NCBI RefSeq assembly: GCF_030291135.1
Contig: NZ_CP127409.1
Span: 868,001 to 932,000, forward strand
Direction of reading: 5' to 3'
Origin: Rhodanobacter thiooxydans
GTDB lineage: Bacteria; Pseudomonadota; Gammaproteobacteria; Xanthomonadales; Rhodanobacteraceae
Length of the DNA stretch: 64,000 nt
The notes beneath the pieces were generated by a model. The model was given only the letters and a program-made list of their open reading frames with translations. It did no database searches and was not told the DNA's origin. Each line of letters opens with the position of its first letter. Positions within the stretch are counted from its first letter, which is position 1. This document shows, one piece after another, positions 56,111 to 64,000 of the stretch. The translations under genes were made by a program, and so were the position numbers.

Positions 56111-58362
56111 TCGGCCGCCGTACCCGTGGCTGGCGCAGCGTCGGGATGGCTCAGCTTGTCGACGATGGCGCTCATCGCGCGGTCGAACAGTGCGTTGGCG
56201 GCGAGCAGGCGGGCCCGGCCGTCGGTGAGCAGCACGGTCAGTTCCTGCGGCGAGTAGTCGGCCACCTTCAGGCCGCGCCGGTTGACGAACAGGTAGCGTC
56301 CGCTCATCGGGCTGATCCACGACAGCTTGGCGCGGGTCATCGCTTCGTCGGGCAGGCAGAACTCCAGCCAGGTACCCGGTTGCAGTGCCTGCACCTGGTG
56401 CCACTCCGGGCTGTCCAGCGGTGCTTCGACAGTCTCTTCCTCGACGGGGTGTTGCGGCGTGGTGTCATGGTCGATGACCGGCTGGATGTTGTCGGGGATT
56501 GCCAGCATCGCGGCATCCTCCTCGACGGTGACCACCTCGGCAGCGCCCAGCGCCTCGCCGAGCTGCTGCCGGTAATAGGTGTGCAGCTGGCCCAGCAGGC
56601 GCTCGATGTCCTGTTCCTGGAATGCCACGTTGGCGAGGCCCTGGCGCAGAGCGCGCTCGATCCCGGGCAGCATCTGCCGCAGGGCCTGCCGGCTTTCCGG
56701 GGTGGTCGCCGGCTTGGTGCTGGCGATGAAGTCGTCGACGAAGTGCAGCGCGCTCCTGAGCTCGGGCGAGGCCTCGCCCTGACGCAGCAGGGTCAGCACG
56801 AGGTGGTTGGCCCAGGCGCGGGCCAGCACGCCGTGCACCAGCGGCGGCAGCTTGTGTTCGCCGATGCGATCGAGGATCTCGCGGGCGGCGCGGCGGCGCG
56901 CCTGTTCGAGTTTCTCGCGGCCGCGGGTGGATTCGGCCACCCGTTGCTCGGCCAGCTCGGAACGGCGCTTGTTGAGATCCTGGAACTGCTGCAGGTCGAG
57001 CAGAAGTCGCTCGAAGATGCCCATGTCGTCGTCGAAATCGTGCAGCAGCTGGTCGACGGTCGACTTCACCTTGTCATGCAGGCGGCGGTCGCGGTCGGAC
57101 TCTTCCGACCAGCCCTTGGCCTGCTCGGCCAGGCAGTCCAGCAGCCGCCGCGCCGGATGCTGGCGGTGCGCGAACAGCTTGCGGTCGAGGATCGCCGCCT
57201 TGAGGTAGGGGATCTGCAGCCGCGCCAGCATCACCTGCATCGCGACTGGCAGGTTGCGGTCTTCCAGGATGAATTCGAACAGCATGCCGACCAGGTCGAT
57301 GGTGTCTTCATCGATGGTGGCGACGTGGCTGGGTCGCTCGCCGCGCAGCGCGCCAAGCTGGGTGAGCAGCTGGCCCTTCAGCTGCAGCACCTCGCGGCTG
57401 AGCGCAATGGCGTCGTCCGGCTGCGCGTACGGCAAGGGACCGGCACTGGCGATCTGGCTCTGCAGCACGCTGAGCGCGCCCAGCAATTCGTTCGCCGACG
57501 GCAGCGGGCCGCTCGGCAACGCATGCATGCCGGCGTCGCCGACAGCAGGGCCGCGGCGCGCGCTGAACAGCGCATGCAAGGTCTGCAGCAGATCGCTGGG
57601 GATCTCGCCGGCCGCCTCGTCCGTTGCTCCGGCGGCCGCCTGGCCGGCGGCTTTCGCGTCGCCGCGCTGCACTTCATGGCGCAGTTGCGGCAGCACGCCG
57701 GCGCGCATCAGCTCGGTGTTGATTTCCAGGTAGAGCTCTTCCAGCGACGACAGCACGTAGCGGTCGAACAGCTTGTAGATGATCAGCTTGACCCGCATGT
57801 CGGCGTTGAGCTCATGCAGCGCCTGGCGGAACGCCTGCGCCAGGATCGACGGCGCCATCGGGTTGCTGGAGTCCTCGATCTTGCGGCCGCCGCAGATCAC
57901 CGACAGCCGCTGGTTGACCGCGAACAGGTCGCGCGACAGCCGCGCCTCGTTCTTGCTGATCATGCTGGTGATGGCCAGCGATTCTTCCAGTTCGTTGTCG
58001 GCCACCAGCGTCAGCTCGGCCGTGCCGAACGGCGCCGTCGGGTTCGCCGACTGCTGGGGGTGGGTCAGTTCGCCGATGCTGCGGTTGATCGCGCCCAGGA
58101 AGCTGCGTTCAACCGCCGGCCGGCGCTTGCGGACTTCGCGCATGCCGTCGAAGTAGTGCATCTGGGCGGCGTTGTTTTCGCCCTTTTCGGCCAGGTCGAA
58201 AAGGGCGTCGTCGACGTGCTCGAAGGCATTGCCGACCCATTGCTGCAAGCGCTTGCCGGCGATATTGCGCACCGCACCCAGCAGTTCGCCGACGCGCTCG
58301 CTGGCCGGGGCCAGGCGCTGGTTCAGATCGACGACTCGGGATGGATCACTGGCTTCGTTCAT
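56107..58362 (-). CDS. DUF1631 family protein with PilZ-like C-terminus
   Basis: 751 aa, cytoplasmic, largely helical. DUF1631 covers nearly all of it; the last 100 or so residues (GTWLEFCLPDEAMTRAKLSW; then YLFVNRRGLKVADYSPQEL) look like a PilZ-type barrel, but the RxxxR...DxSxxG c-di-GMP motif is not evident. ATG at 58362 has AGGGG seven bases upstream; a TTG at 58368 is too close to it. Overlaps nadC by 4 bp. Function unknown. Confidence 0.88.
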   Translation of the reverse strand: MNEASDPSRVVDLNQRLAPASERVGELLGAVRNIAGKRLQQWVGNAFEHVDDALFDLAEKGENNAAQMHYFDGMREVRKRRPAVERSFLGAINRSIGELTHPQQSANPTAPFGTAELTLVADNELEESLAITSMISKNEARLSRDLFAVNQRLSVICGGRKIEDSSNPMAPSILAQAFRQALHELNADMRVKLIIYKLFDRYVLSSLEELYLEINTELMRAGVLPQLRHEVQRGDAKAAGQAAAGATDEAAGEIPSDLLQTLHALFSARRGPAVGDAGMHALPSGPLPSANELLGALSVLQSQIASAGPLPYAQPDDAIALSREVLQLKGQLLTQLGALRGERPSHVATIDEDTIDLVGMLFEFILEDRNLPVAMQVMLARLQIPYLKAAILDRKLFAHRQHPARRLLDCLAEQAKGWSEESDRDRRLHDKVKSTVDQLLHDFDDDMGIFERLLLDLQQFQDLNKRRSELAEQRVAESTRGREKLEQARRRAAREILDRIGEHKLPPLVHGVLARAWANHLVLTLLRQGEASPELRSALHFVDDFIASTKPATTPESRQALRQMLPGIERALRQGLANVAFQEQDIERLLGQLHTYYRQQLGEALGAAEVVTVEEDAAMLAIPDNIQPVIDHDTTPQHPVEEETVEAPLDSPEWHQVQALQPGTWLEFCLPDEAMTRAKLSWISPMSGRYLFVNRRGLKVADYSPQELTVLLTDGRARLLAANALFDRAMSAIVDKLSHPDAAPATGTAAE

Positions 58363-58487
58363 CGCCAAACCCCTGAAACATTGCGATGCGCAGTCCCGTC
58401 CGGCTAGGGCCGCGCAGGTGTTGACGATAAGGCAAAGCGGGTGTCCGTGTCATGCGCGGGGCGCCGCCGGAAGCCGCCGGTGCGACT

Positions 58488-58757
58488 TCAGGCCGCGGGG
58501 AAGCCGGTCAGCTGGGCGGTACCGATGCCTTCCTCGGGCAACATCACCGGGATGCCGTCCTCGACCCGGTAGATCACCTTGTGGTCGGTGGTGATCAGGC
58601 CCTCGGCGATCCGTTCGCGCACGGCGGCACCGGCCACCGTGTCGACCTTGCCTGCACCGATGGCCTCGTTCAGCGCATCGAGCTGGTGCTTGCCCAGCGG
58701 GCGCAGGGGCATTTTGCTGACCGGGCAGCACAGGATGTCGAGCAGGCGCTTGTCCAT
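58488..58757 (-). CDS. Trm112/YcaR-like small zinc-ribbon protein
   Basis: 89 aa. LLDILCCPVSKMPLRPL at the N-terminus and VIYRVEDGIPVMLPEEGI at the end match Trm112-like proteins of the YcaR group. The insert between them (about 28-60) is longer than in E. coli YcaR. Only the first Cys pair remains, so metal binding is doubtful. Divergent from purE. Confidence 0.88.
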   Translation of the reverse strand: MDKRLLDILCCPVSKMPLRPLGKHQLDALNEAIGAGKVDTVAGAAVRERIAEGLITTDHKVIYRVEDGIPVMLPEEGIGTAQLTGFPAA

Positions 58758-58824
58758 GGTGGATCGCTTGAGTGTGCCGGGCTGGGGAAAGCCCGTACAA
58801 TAGCCGTTTTTGGACGGCCCGGCC

Positions 58825-59328
58825 ATGACAGGAACAAGCAGAACGCCACGCGTCGGCGTCGTGATGGGCTCGCGTTCGGACTGGGAAACCATGCAGCACG
58901 CGGCGAACGTGCTGACCGAGCTGGGCGTGGCACACGAGGTGCAGGTGGTGTCCGCCCATCGCACCCCGGACCTGCTGTTCGACTACGCCGAACAGGCACC
59001 GGCGCGCGGGATCCAGGTGATCATCGCCGGCGCCGGCGGTGCGGCCCACCTGCCCGGCATGCTGGCGGCGAAGACCCGTCTGCCGGTGTTCGGCGTGCCG
59101 GTGCAGTCGAAGGCGCTGAACGGGATGGACTCGCTGCTGTCGATCGTGCAGATGCCGGCCGGCATCCCGGTCGGCACGCTGGCGATCGGCCGTGCCGGCG
59201 CGGTGAACGCCGGCCTGCTGGCTGCCGCCGTGCTGGCGCTGCACGATCCGGCACTGGCTGCAGCGCTGGATCACTGGCGCGCACGCCAGACCCAGGCCGT
59301 GCTCGAACAACCGGACCCACGGCAATGA
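58825..59328 (+). CDS. purE: N5-carboxyaminoimidazole ribonucleotide mutase
   Basis: 167 aa. [14 protein letters not shown] binds the phosphate; [15 protein letters not shown] holds the catalytic His; [12 protein letters not shown] completes the site. Works with PurK in the two-step carboxylation of AIR. ATG at 58825 preferred to a TTG at 58810. Stop overlaps purK start by 4 bp. Confidence 0.97.
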   Translation: MTGTSRTPRVGVVMGSRSDWETMQHAANVLTELGVAHEVQVVSAHRTPDLLFDYAEQAPARGIQVIIAGAGGAAHLPGMLAAKTRLPVFGVPVQSKALNGMDSLLSIVQMPAGIPVGTLAIGRAGAVNAGLLAAAVLALHDPALAAALDHWRARQTQAVLEQPDPRQ

Positions 59329-60479
59329 GCGAGCGGCGGCAGCCCGTGCTGGGCGTACTCGGTGGTGGCCAGCTGGCGCGCATGCTGGCGCTGGCGGCGG
59401 CGCCGCTGGGTGTGAAAACGCTGGCGGTGGACAATGCCGCCGACGCCTGTGCGGGGCAGGTCGCGCCGCTGGTGGTGGCCGACTGGACCGACTACACCGC
59501 GCTGGAAGCGTTTGCCGCCCGGGTCGACGTGGTCACCTTCGATTTCGAGAACGTGCCGGCCGAGACCGCGCGCTGGCTGGCCGAACGGGTGGCGGTGTTC
59601 CCCTCGCCGCAGGCGCTGGCGGTGGCGCAGGACCGGCTGGCCGAGAAAACCCTGTTCCGTGAATGCGGCCTGCCCACCCCGGACTTCATGACGGTGGACA
59701 CGCGCGAGCAACTGGACCAGGCGCTGGCCGCGGTCGGTGCGCCGGCAATCCTGAAGACACGCCGGCTCGGCTACGACGGCAAGGGCCAGTTCCGGCTGCA
59801 CGAACCGGCTGATGCCGATGCGGCGTGGGCCGCGCTTGGCGCGCAGGCGGCGAAGCATGGCCTGATCCTGGAGGCGTTCGTGCCGTTCGAGCGCGAGCTG
59901 TCAGTGCTTGCCGTGCGCGGACGCGACGGCGATTTCCGCACCTGGCCGCTGACCCGCAACTGGCATGTCGACGGCGTGCTGTCGATGAGCTTGGCGCCGG
60001 CGCCGGACATCGAGCTGCTGCAGCCACGCGCTACCGCACTGGCCCGCACGCTGGCCGAGCGGCTGGGTTACGTCGGCGTGTTCGCGCTGGAGCTGTTCGT
60101 CAAGGACGGCGAGTTGCTCGGCAACGAGATGGCGCCGCGCGTGCACAACTCCGGCCACTGGACCATCGAGGGCGCGCGCACCAGCCAGTTCGAGAACCAC
60201 GTGCGCGCGGTTCTGGGCCTGCCGCTGGGCGACACCGGTGCACGCGGCATGTCGGCGATGTTCAACTGGATCGGCGAGCTGCCCGATGCCTCGGCGGTAC
60301 TGCAGGCGGTCGATGCGCACTGGCACGACTACGGCAAGCAGGCCCGGCCGGGCCGCAAGGTGGGCCATGCCACGGTGTGCGCGCCGGATGCCCGCCAGCT
60401 GGCGGCACGATTGGGCGGGATTGCCGCTGCGCTCGGGCGCGAGGCGCAAGTGGCGCCGGTGCTGCCGGAGCTGGGTTGA
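59325..60479 (+). CDS. purK: N5-carboxyaminoimidazole ribonucleotide synthase
   Basis: 384 aa ATP-grasp enzyme. [19 protein letters not shown] at the start, [13 protein letters not shown] in the ATP-grasp core, [18 protein letters not shown] near the end. Makes N5-CAIR from AIR, bicarbonate and ATP for PurE. Coupled to purE. A clear terminator follows. Confidence 0.97.
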   Translation: MSERRQPVLGVLGGGQLARMLALAAAPLGVKTLAVDNAADACAGQVAPLVVADWTDYTALEAFAARVDVVTFDFENVPAETARWLAERVAVFPSPQALAVAQDRLAEKTLFRECGLPTPDFMTVDTREQLDQALAAVGAPAILKTRRLGYDGKGQFRLHEPADADAAWAALGAQAAKHGLILEAFVPFERELSVLAVRGRDGDFRTWPLTRNWHVDGVLSMSLAPAPDIELLQPRATALARTLAERLGYVGVFALELFVKDGELLGNEMAPRVHNSGHWTIEGARTSQFENHVRAVLGLPLGDTGARGMSAMFNWIGELPDASAVLQAVDAHWHDYGKQARPGRKVGHATVCAPDARQLAARLGGIAAALGREAQVAPVLPELG

Positions 60480-60499
60480 GCCAGACGCGGGCAGGGGCA

Positions 60500-60536
60500 C
60501 AAAAAAACGGAGCCGCGAGGGCTCCGTTCTTGTTTC
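60500..60536. terminator. bidirectional terminator between purK and sodB
   Basis: AACGGAGCC/GGCTCCGTT stem (60506-60528) with a GCGAG loop, an A7 run before it and TCTTGTTT after it, so it serves both convergent genes. Confidence 0.88.
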
Positions 60537-60549
60537 AGCCCGCAGCCGG

Positions 60550-61128
60550 TCAGGCCAGGTTGCCGGCCGCGAATTCCCAGTTCACCAGGTTCCAGAACGC
60601 TTCCACGTACTTCGGGCGGGCGTTGCGGTAGTCGATGTAGTAGGCGTGTTCCCACACGTCGGTGGTGAACAGCGGCTTGTCGCTGCCGGTGATCGGGGTG
60701 GCCGCGTTCGAGGTGTTGACGATGCCGAGCGAGCCATCCGGGCGCTGCACCAGCCAGGTCCAGCCGGAGCCGAAGTTGCCGGCGGCGGACTTGCTGAACT
60801 CTTCCTTGAACTTGTCGAACGAGCCGAACGCCTTGTTGATCGCGTCGGCCAGCTTGCCGCTCGGCGCGCCGCCGCCTTTCGGGCTCATCGAGTTCCAGTA
60901 GAAGGTGTGGTTCCAGATCTGCGCGGCATTGTTGAACACACCGCCGGACGACTTCCTGATGATTTCCTCGAGTGGCGCGTTCGCGAACTCGGTGCCTTCG
61001 ATCAGCTTGTTGAGGTTGGTCACGTAGGCCTGGTGGTGCTTGCCGTAGTGATACTCCAGCGTTTCGGCGGAAATATGCGGTTCCAGTGCGTTCTTTTCGT
61101 ACGGCAGCGGAGGAAGTTCGATCGCCAT
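60550..61128 (-). CDS. sodB: iron superoxide dismutase
   Basis: 192 aa, full-length Fe/Mn SOD. Ligands: H27 ([11 protein letters not shown]), H74 ([10 protein letters not shown]), and the Asp/His of [18 protein letters not shown]. Features such as [14 protein letters not shown] and FGSGWTWL favour the Fe form. ATG at 61128 has AAGGAG upstream. Divergent from grxD. Confidence 0.95.
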   Translation of the reverse strand: MAIELPPLPYEKNALEPHISAETLEYHYGKHHQAYVTNLNKLIEGTEFANAPLEEIIRKSSGGVFNNAAQIWNHTFYWNSMSPKGGGAPSGKLADAINKAFGSFDKFKEEFSKSAAGNFGSGWTWLVQRPDGSLGIVNTSNAATPITGSDKPLFTTDVWEHAYYIDYRNARPKYVEAFWNLVNWEFAAGNLA

Positions 61129-61241
61129 GATGAGGCTCCTTAGCGGTGGCTGGGGGAGATGTGTCGACGCAGCGGACGGCAGCCGACGGGTGACTGATAC
61201 AATATCGGTCTGCCTGCATTGTAAAGATGAAACACCGAGCT

Positions 61242-61565
61242 ATGGACATCAACGAGCAAATCAAGGCGATGCTGGCCGCGCATCCCATCGTGCTTTTCAT
61301 GAAAGGCACGCCCGAATTTCCGATGTGCGGCTTTTCCAGTCGTGCGGCCAAGGCACTGACCGACGCCGGCGCCGTGTTCCATGCGGTGAACGTGCTGGCC
61401 GACCCGCAGATCCGCGCGGCGCTGCCGCATTTCTCGAACTGGCCGACCTTTCCGCAGCTGTTCATTCAGGGCGAGCTGATCGGCGGCTGCGACATCATCG
61501 AGGACCTGAACGCTGCCGGCGAGTTGTCCCGCATGGCGAGCGACGTGGCCGGGGTGGCGCCTTGA
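61242..61565 (+). CDS. grxD: monothiol glutaredoxin Grx4 type
   Basis: 107 aa. CGFS active site at C29 (PMCGFSSRA), WPTFPQLFIQGELIGGCDI as the cis-Pro and glutathione site. Carries [2Fe-2S] clusters and pairs with BolA proteins such as IbaG at 23221. ATG at 61242 (MDINEQIKAM) preferred; 61227 in frame. Followed by an SDR whose TTG start overlaps the stop (TTGA). Confidence 0.95.
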   Translation: MDINEQIKAMLAAHPIVLFMKGTPEFPMCGFSSRAAKALTDAGAVFHAVNVLADPQIRAALPHFSNWPTFPQLFIQGELIGGCDIIEDLNAAGELSRMASDVAGVAP

Positions 61566-62332
61566 CGACGCTGCCCGTTTCACGATGGCCCGCAGCCTGG
61601 CAGCCGGCCGCCGATACCCTTGCCGAGCGCGTGGTGCTGGTCACCGGCGCCTACGGCGGGCTCGGCGGCGCGGTGGCGCGTGCGGTGTCGCGCGCTGGCG
61701 CCACGGTGGTGATCACCGGCAAGCGCAAGCGCCAGCTGGAACAGCTGTACGACGCGATGCTGGCCGAAGGCCTGGCCGAGCCGGTGATCCATCCGCTGGA
61801 CATGGAGCTGGCCACGCCGCGCGAATACGACGCGCTGGCCGAAGGGCTGGAGCGCGACTTCGGTCGGCTCGACGGCATCGTGCATGCGGCCGTCAGTTTC
61901 GGTGGCCTGACCCCGATCACGATGCACAAGCCCGACGCGTGGCTGCGCGCGATGCACGTCAACGTGAACGCGCCGTTCGCGCTGACCCAGGCCTGCCTGC
62001 CGCTGCTGACCCAGGCCAGCGACAGCGCCGTGGTGTTCGTGCTGGACGATCCGGAATTGCTGCAGCGTGCACACTGGGGTGCTTACGGCGCATCGAAGGC
62101 AGCACTGGAACGGTTCGTGGCGATCCTGCACGAGGAAACCGATGGCGGCCCGTTGCGCACCCATGCGATGCTGCCCGGGCCGATGCGCACGGCGCTGCGG
62201 CAGCTGGCCTATTTCGGCGAAGACATCCTGCAGCGGCCATTGCCGGATGCGGCGGCCGCGGCGGCGGTCTACCTGCTCAGTGCGCAGGGCGCGCCAGCGC
62301 GTGGCGCGGTACTGGACCTGCGGGCAGATTGA
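61562..62332 (+). CDS. short-chain dehydrogenase/reductase (YciK-like)
   Basis: 256 aa SDR. Nucleotide motif TGAYGGLGGAVARA (about 26-39), HAAVSFGG in place of NNAG, and the catalytic YGASK (Tyr and Lys) late in the chain. Start is a TTG at 61562 overlapping the grxD stop; no ATG is available before the Rossmann motif. Similar to YciK, of unknown substrate. Coupling to grxD is clear from the overlap. Confidence 0.88.
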   Translation: MTTLPVSRWPAAWQPAADTLAERVVLVTGAYGGLGGAVARAVSRAGATVVITGKRKRQLEQLYDAMLAEGLAEPVIHPLDMELATPREYDALAEGLERDFGRLDGIVHAAVSFGGLTPITMHKPDAWLRAMHVNVNAPFALTQACLPLLTQASDSAVVFVLDDPELLQRAHWGAYGASKAALERFVAILHEETDGGPLRTHAMLPGPMRTALRQLAYFGEDILQRPLPDAAAAAAVYLLSAQGAPARGAVLDLRAD

Positions 62333-62382
62333 TGGTTTATCCGGCGGCGCCACAGCGTGCCGCCAGCCAGAAGGGAGTCGAG

Positions 62383-62994
62383 ATGGAATCGCAGATGACC
62401 ACATTGTCGGCGGGCATCCTGCTGTTCCTGATCATGGACCCGCTGGGCAATATCCCGCTGTTCCTGAGCCTGTTGAAGAACGTGCCGCCGAAGCGGCGGC
62501 GCCATGTCATGGTGCGCGAGTTGCTGATCGCACTGGGCGTGCTGCTGGCATTCCTGTTCGGTGGCCAGTTCATCCTCAAGCTGCTGCAGCTGAAGCAGGA
62601 GTCGATCAGCATCGCCGGTGGCATCGTGCTGTTCCTGATCGGCATCCGCATGGTGTTTCCGCCGGCCGACGGCAGCGGCATCTTCGGCAAGTCCGGCGGC
62701 GGCGAACCGTTCATCGTGCCGATGGCGATCCCCGGCGTGGCCGGGCCTTCGGCCATGGCCGCGTTGCTGCTGCTGACCAACACCCAGCCCGGCCGCACCG
62801 CCGACTGGACTATCGCGCTGCTGCTGGCGTGGCTGGCCAGCTCGCTGATCCTGCTCAGCGCCACCTATCTGTTCCGCTGGCTGGGCGAAAGTGTGCTGAC
62901 GGCGCTGGAGCGCGTGATGGGCATGCTGCTGATCGCACTGTCGGTGCAGATGTTCATGGCCGGCGTGGCGGCGTTCCTGCACATGAACGTTTGA
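62383..62994 (+). CDS. MarC family inner-membrane protein (UPF0056)
   Basis: 203 aa with six membrane segments. LFLIMDPLGNIPLFLSLL and GGEPFIVPMAIPGVAGPSAM are the paired MarC repeats. Once linked to multidrug resistance in E. coli, but without supporting function. Start at 62383 has AAGGGAG at good distance; an ATG at 62332 overlapping the SDR stop is an alternative. A hairpin (63003-63028) follows. Confidence 0.92.
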   Translation: MESQMTTLSAGILLFLIMDPLGNIPLFLSLLKNVPPKRRRHVMVRELLIALGVLLAFLFGGQFILKLLQLKQESISIAGGIVLFLIGIRMVFPPADGSGIFGKSGGGEPFIVPMAIPGVAGPSAMAALLLLTNTQPGRTADWTIALLLAWLASSLILLSATYLFRWLGESVLTALERVMGMLLIALSVQMFMAGVAAFLHMNV

Positions 62995-63002
62995 AACGGT
63001 GA

Positions 63003-63030
63003 CCTTGCCCTGTTGTCGCAGGGCAGGGTT
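63003..63030 (+). terminator. hairpin after marC
   Basis: CCTTGCCCTG-TTGTCG-CAGGGCAGGG, a 10-bp stem with one G-T pair, 8 bp after the stop and followed by TT. Weak U-tract. Confidence 0.5.
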
Positions 63031-63092
63031 CGCATGATCGTGCGGCTGTCATAATCGGGCGGCAGGATGGTGGGGAACCCGAGGAGGCAGAC

Positions 63093-64000
63093 ATGCTGAG
63101 CATCGAACAGTCTCTTGTCGACCGAGTGCCCTGGTTGGCGCAGTACCCGCGTCTGCGCCGGCCGATGGCGGGCATGCTCGGGCGGCTGGCCGACGAAGAC
63201 GGCTTCAACCGCGTACTGGGCCGGGTTGGAGCCGCCGAAGGCTTCGATTTCGTCGATCGCGTGCTGGACGTGCTCGGCACCACCCATCACGTCAATCCCG
63301 GCGACCTCGAGAATATTCCGGTCGACGGCCCGCTGCTGGTGGTGGCCAACCATCCGCTGGGCATGCAGGATGCGCTGGCACTGCTGCAACTGATCGGCTC
63401 GGTACGCCGCGACGTGCGTTTTCTGGGCAACGACTGGCTGGCGACGGTACCGCAACTGGGCCAGCTGCTGCTGCCGGTGGACGTGTTCGGCAAGGGCGCC
63501 GCCTCGCGCCTGCGCGGCATCTACCGCGCGCTGGAGAACGGCGAGGCGCTGATCGTGTTTCCTGCCGGCGAAGTGTCACGCGTGCGCGCCGGCGGCGTGC
63601 GCGACGGCCGCTGGTCGGACGGCTTCGCGCGGCTGTCGTTGCGCAGCAAGGCGCCGGTGTTGCCGGTGCACGTCTCGGCGCGCAACTCGGCGATGTTCTA
63701 CGGCCTGTCGATGCTGGCCAAGCCGCTGAGCACGGCGATGCTGCCGCGCGAGGCGGTGGCGCCGGGCAAGCGGCGGATCGGCTTCAGCATCGGCGCCCTG
63801 GTCAGCGCCGAGGAGCTCGCGCAGCGCAGCGACAGCTCGCCGAAGCAGGCAGCGAAACTGATGCGCCGGCACGTCTACCGGGTCGGCCAGCATCGCGGCC
63901 TGGTCTTCGGCGGGCAGGCACCACTGGCGTTGCCCGAACCGAGCGATCGGGTCGCGGCGGAACTGGCGCACAGCGAGAAACTGGCTGACCTCGGTGACGG
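63093..64000 (+). CDS. OlsF-like acyltransferase, N-terminal part (cut by window edge)
   Basis: About 302 residues seen, ending inside the gene. PlsC-type domain about 60-260 with the catalytic NHPLGMQD (H87, D93) and FPAGEVSR (156-163). These forms match the N-terminal O-acyltransferase half of two-domain hemolysin/OlsF proteins, whose second half is an OlsB-like N-acyltransferase making ornithine-type lipids; that half would be beyond the window. Start at 63093 has GAGGAGG upstream. No enzyme II is visible. Confidence 0.82.
   Translation, partial: MLSIEQSLVDRVPWLAQYPRLRRPMAGMLGRLADEDGFNRVLGRVGAAEGFDFVDRVLDVLGTTHHVNPGDLENIPVDGPLLVVANHPLGMQDALALLQLIGSVRRDVRFLGNDWLATVPQLGQLLLPVDVFGKGAASRLRGIYRALENGEALIVFPAGEVSRVRAGGVRDGRWSDGFARLSLRSKAPVLPVHVSARNSAMFYGLSMLAKPLSTAMLPREAVAPGKRRIGFSIGALVSAEELAQRSDSSPKQAAKLMRRHVYRVGQHRGLVFGGQAPLALPEPSDRVAAELAHSEKLADLGD

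Noticed and set aside
56146-58407. A 753-codon open frame on the plus strand
   Set aside because: Antisense to the DUF1631 gene over nearly its whole length; no motif, no ribosome site, and composition of a shadow frame.

Overview
The window is chromosomal DNA from a high-GC Gram-negative gammaproteobacterium, most likely a Xanthomonadales member of the Rhodanobacteraceae type (Rhodanobacter/Dyella-like). This is inferred from the envelope genes (lptA/B/C, kdsC/D), a bc1 complex beside sspA/sspB, and a phosphotransferase relay with HPr kinase (hprK), an EIIA-Man domain protein, HPr and enzyme I but no sugar permease. No tRNA, rRNA, CRISPR array, prophage or intact insertion sequence was seen. 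The gene content is mostly core housekeeping with a few accessory cassettes.

Layout. 0-5 kb: the end of an alpha/beta hydrolase, a VOC-protein remnant, a divergent nickel/cobalt efflux pair (dmeF/dmeR) with its operator between the genes, and two FtsX/MacB-like permeases without an ATPase. 4.9-8.5 kb: a LysR gene divergent from a reductase, DoxX protein, extradiol dioxygenase and carboxylesterase, resembling a quinone/catechol detoxification set. 8.7-12.9 kb: creD-tsaB, then yeiH divergent from a LysR gene. 12.9-24.8 kb, read leftwards: kdsD-kdsC-lptC-lptA-lptB-rpoN-hpf, a terminator, then hprK-rapZ-EIIA-ptsH-ptsI. Divergent from kdsD are ibaG and murA. This region links sigma-54, PTS signalling and lipopolysaccharide/peptidoglycan precursor synthesis.

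25-43 kb: purN/purM divergent from a DUF2066 gene, an AI-2E-type permease and hda; then suhB, a lower-GC membrane protein of unknown role, trmJ, a large CorC-like protein, a phosphate-transport pair, an alkyltransferase-like DNA repair protein, recQ, a sugar porter, and corC-ybeY-phoH. 43-48 kb: a TetR-controlled HlyD/ABC efflux cassette sits between phoH and miaB, genes that are commonly neighbours. 48-64 kb: a lytic transglycosylase, a DegS-like protease, petABC-sspA-sspB, DUF3301, nadC, a DUF1631 protein, a Trm112-like protein, purE-purK, sodB, grxD, an SDR, marC and the start of an OlsF-type acyltransferase.

Intergenic DNA carries at least three recurring palindromic repeat types (C/G-rich CTCCCCTGC stems, TCCCGATT-type runs, and TAGGGCGG stems), as is usual in this order. 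I found no system I can call demonstrably new. The strongest leads are the LysR-linked detoxification cluster, the PTS locus without ptsN, the ATPase-less permease pair, and the efflux cassette splitting the miaB-phoH group.
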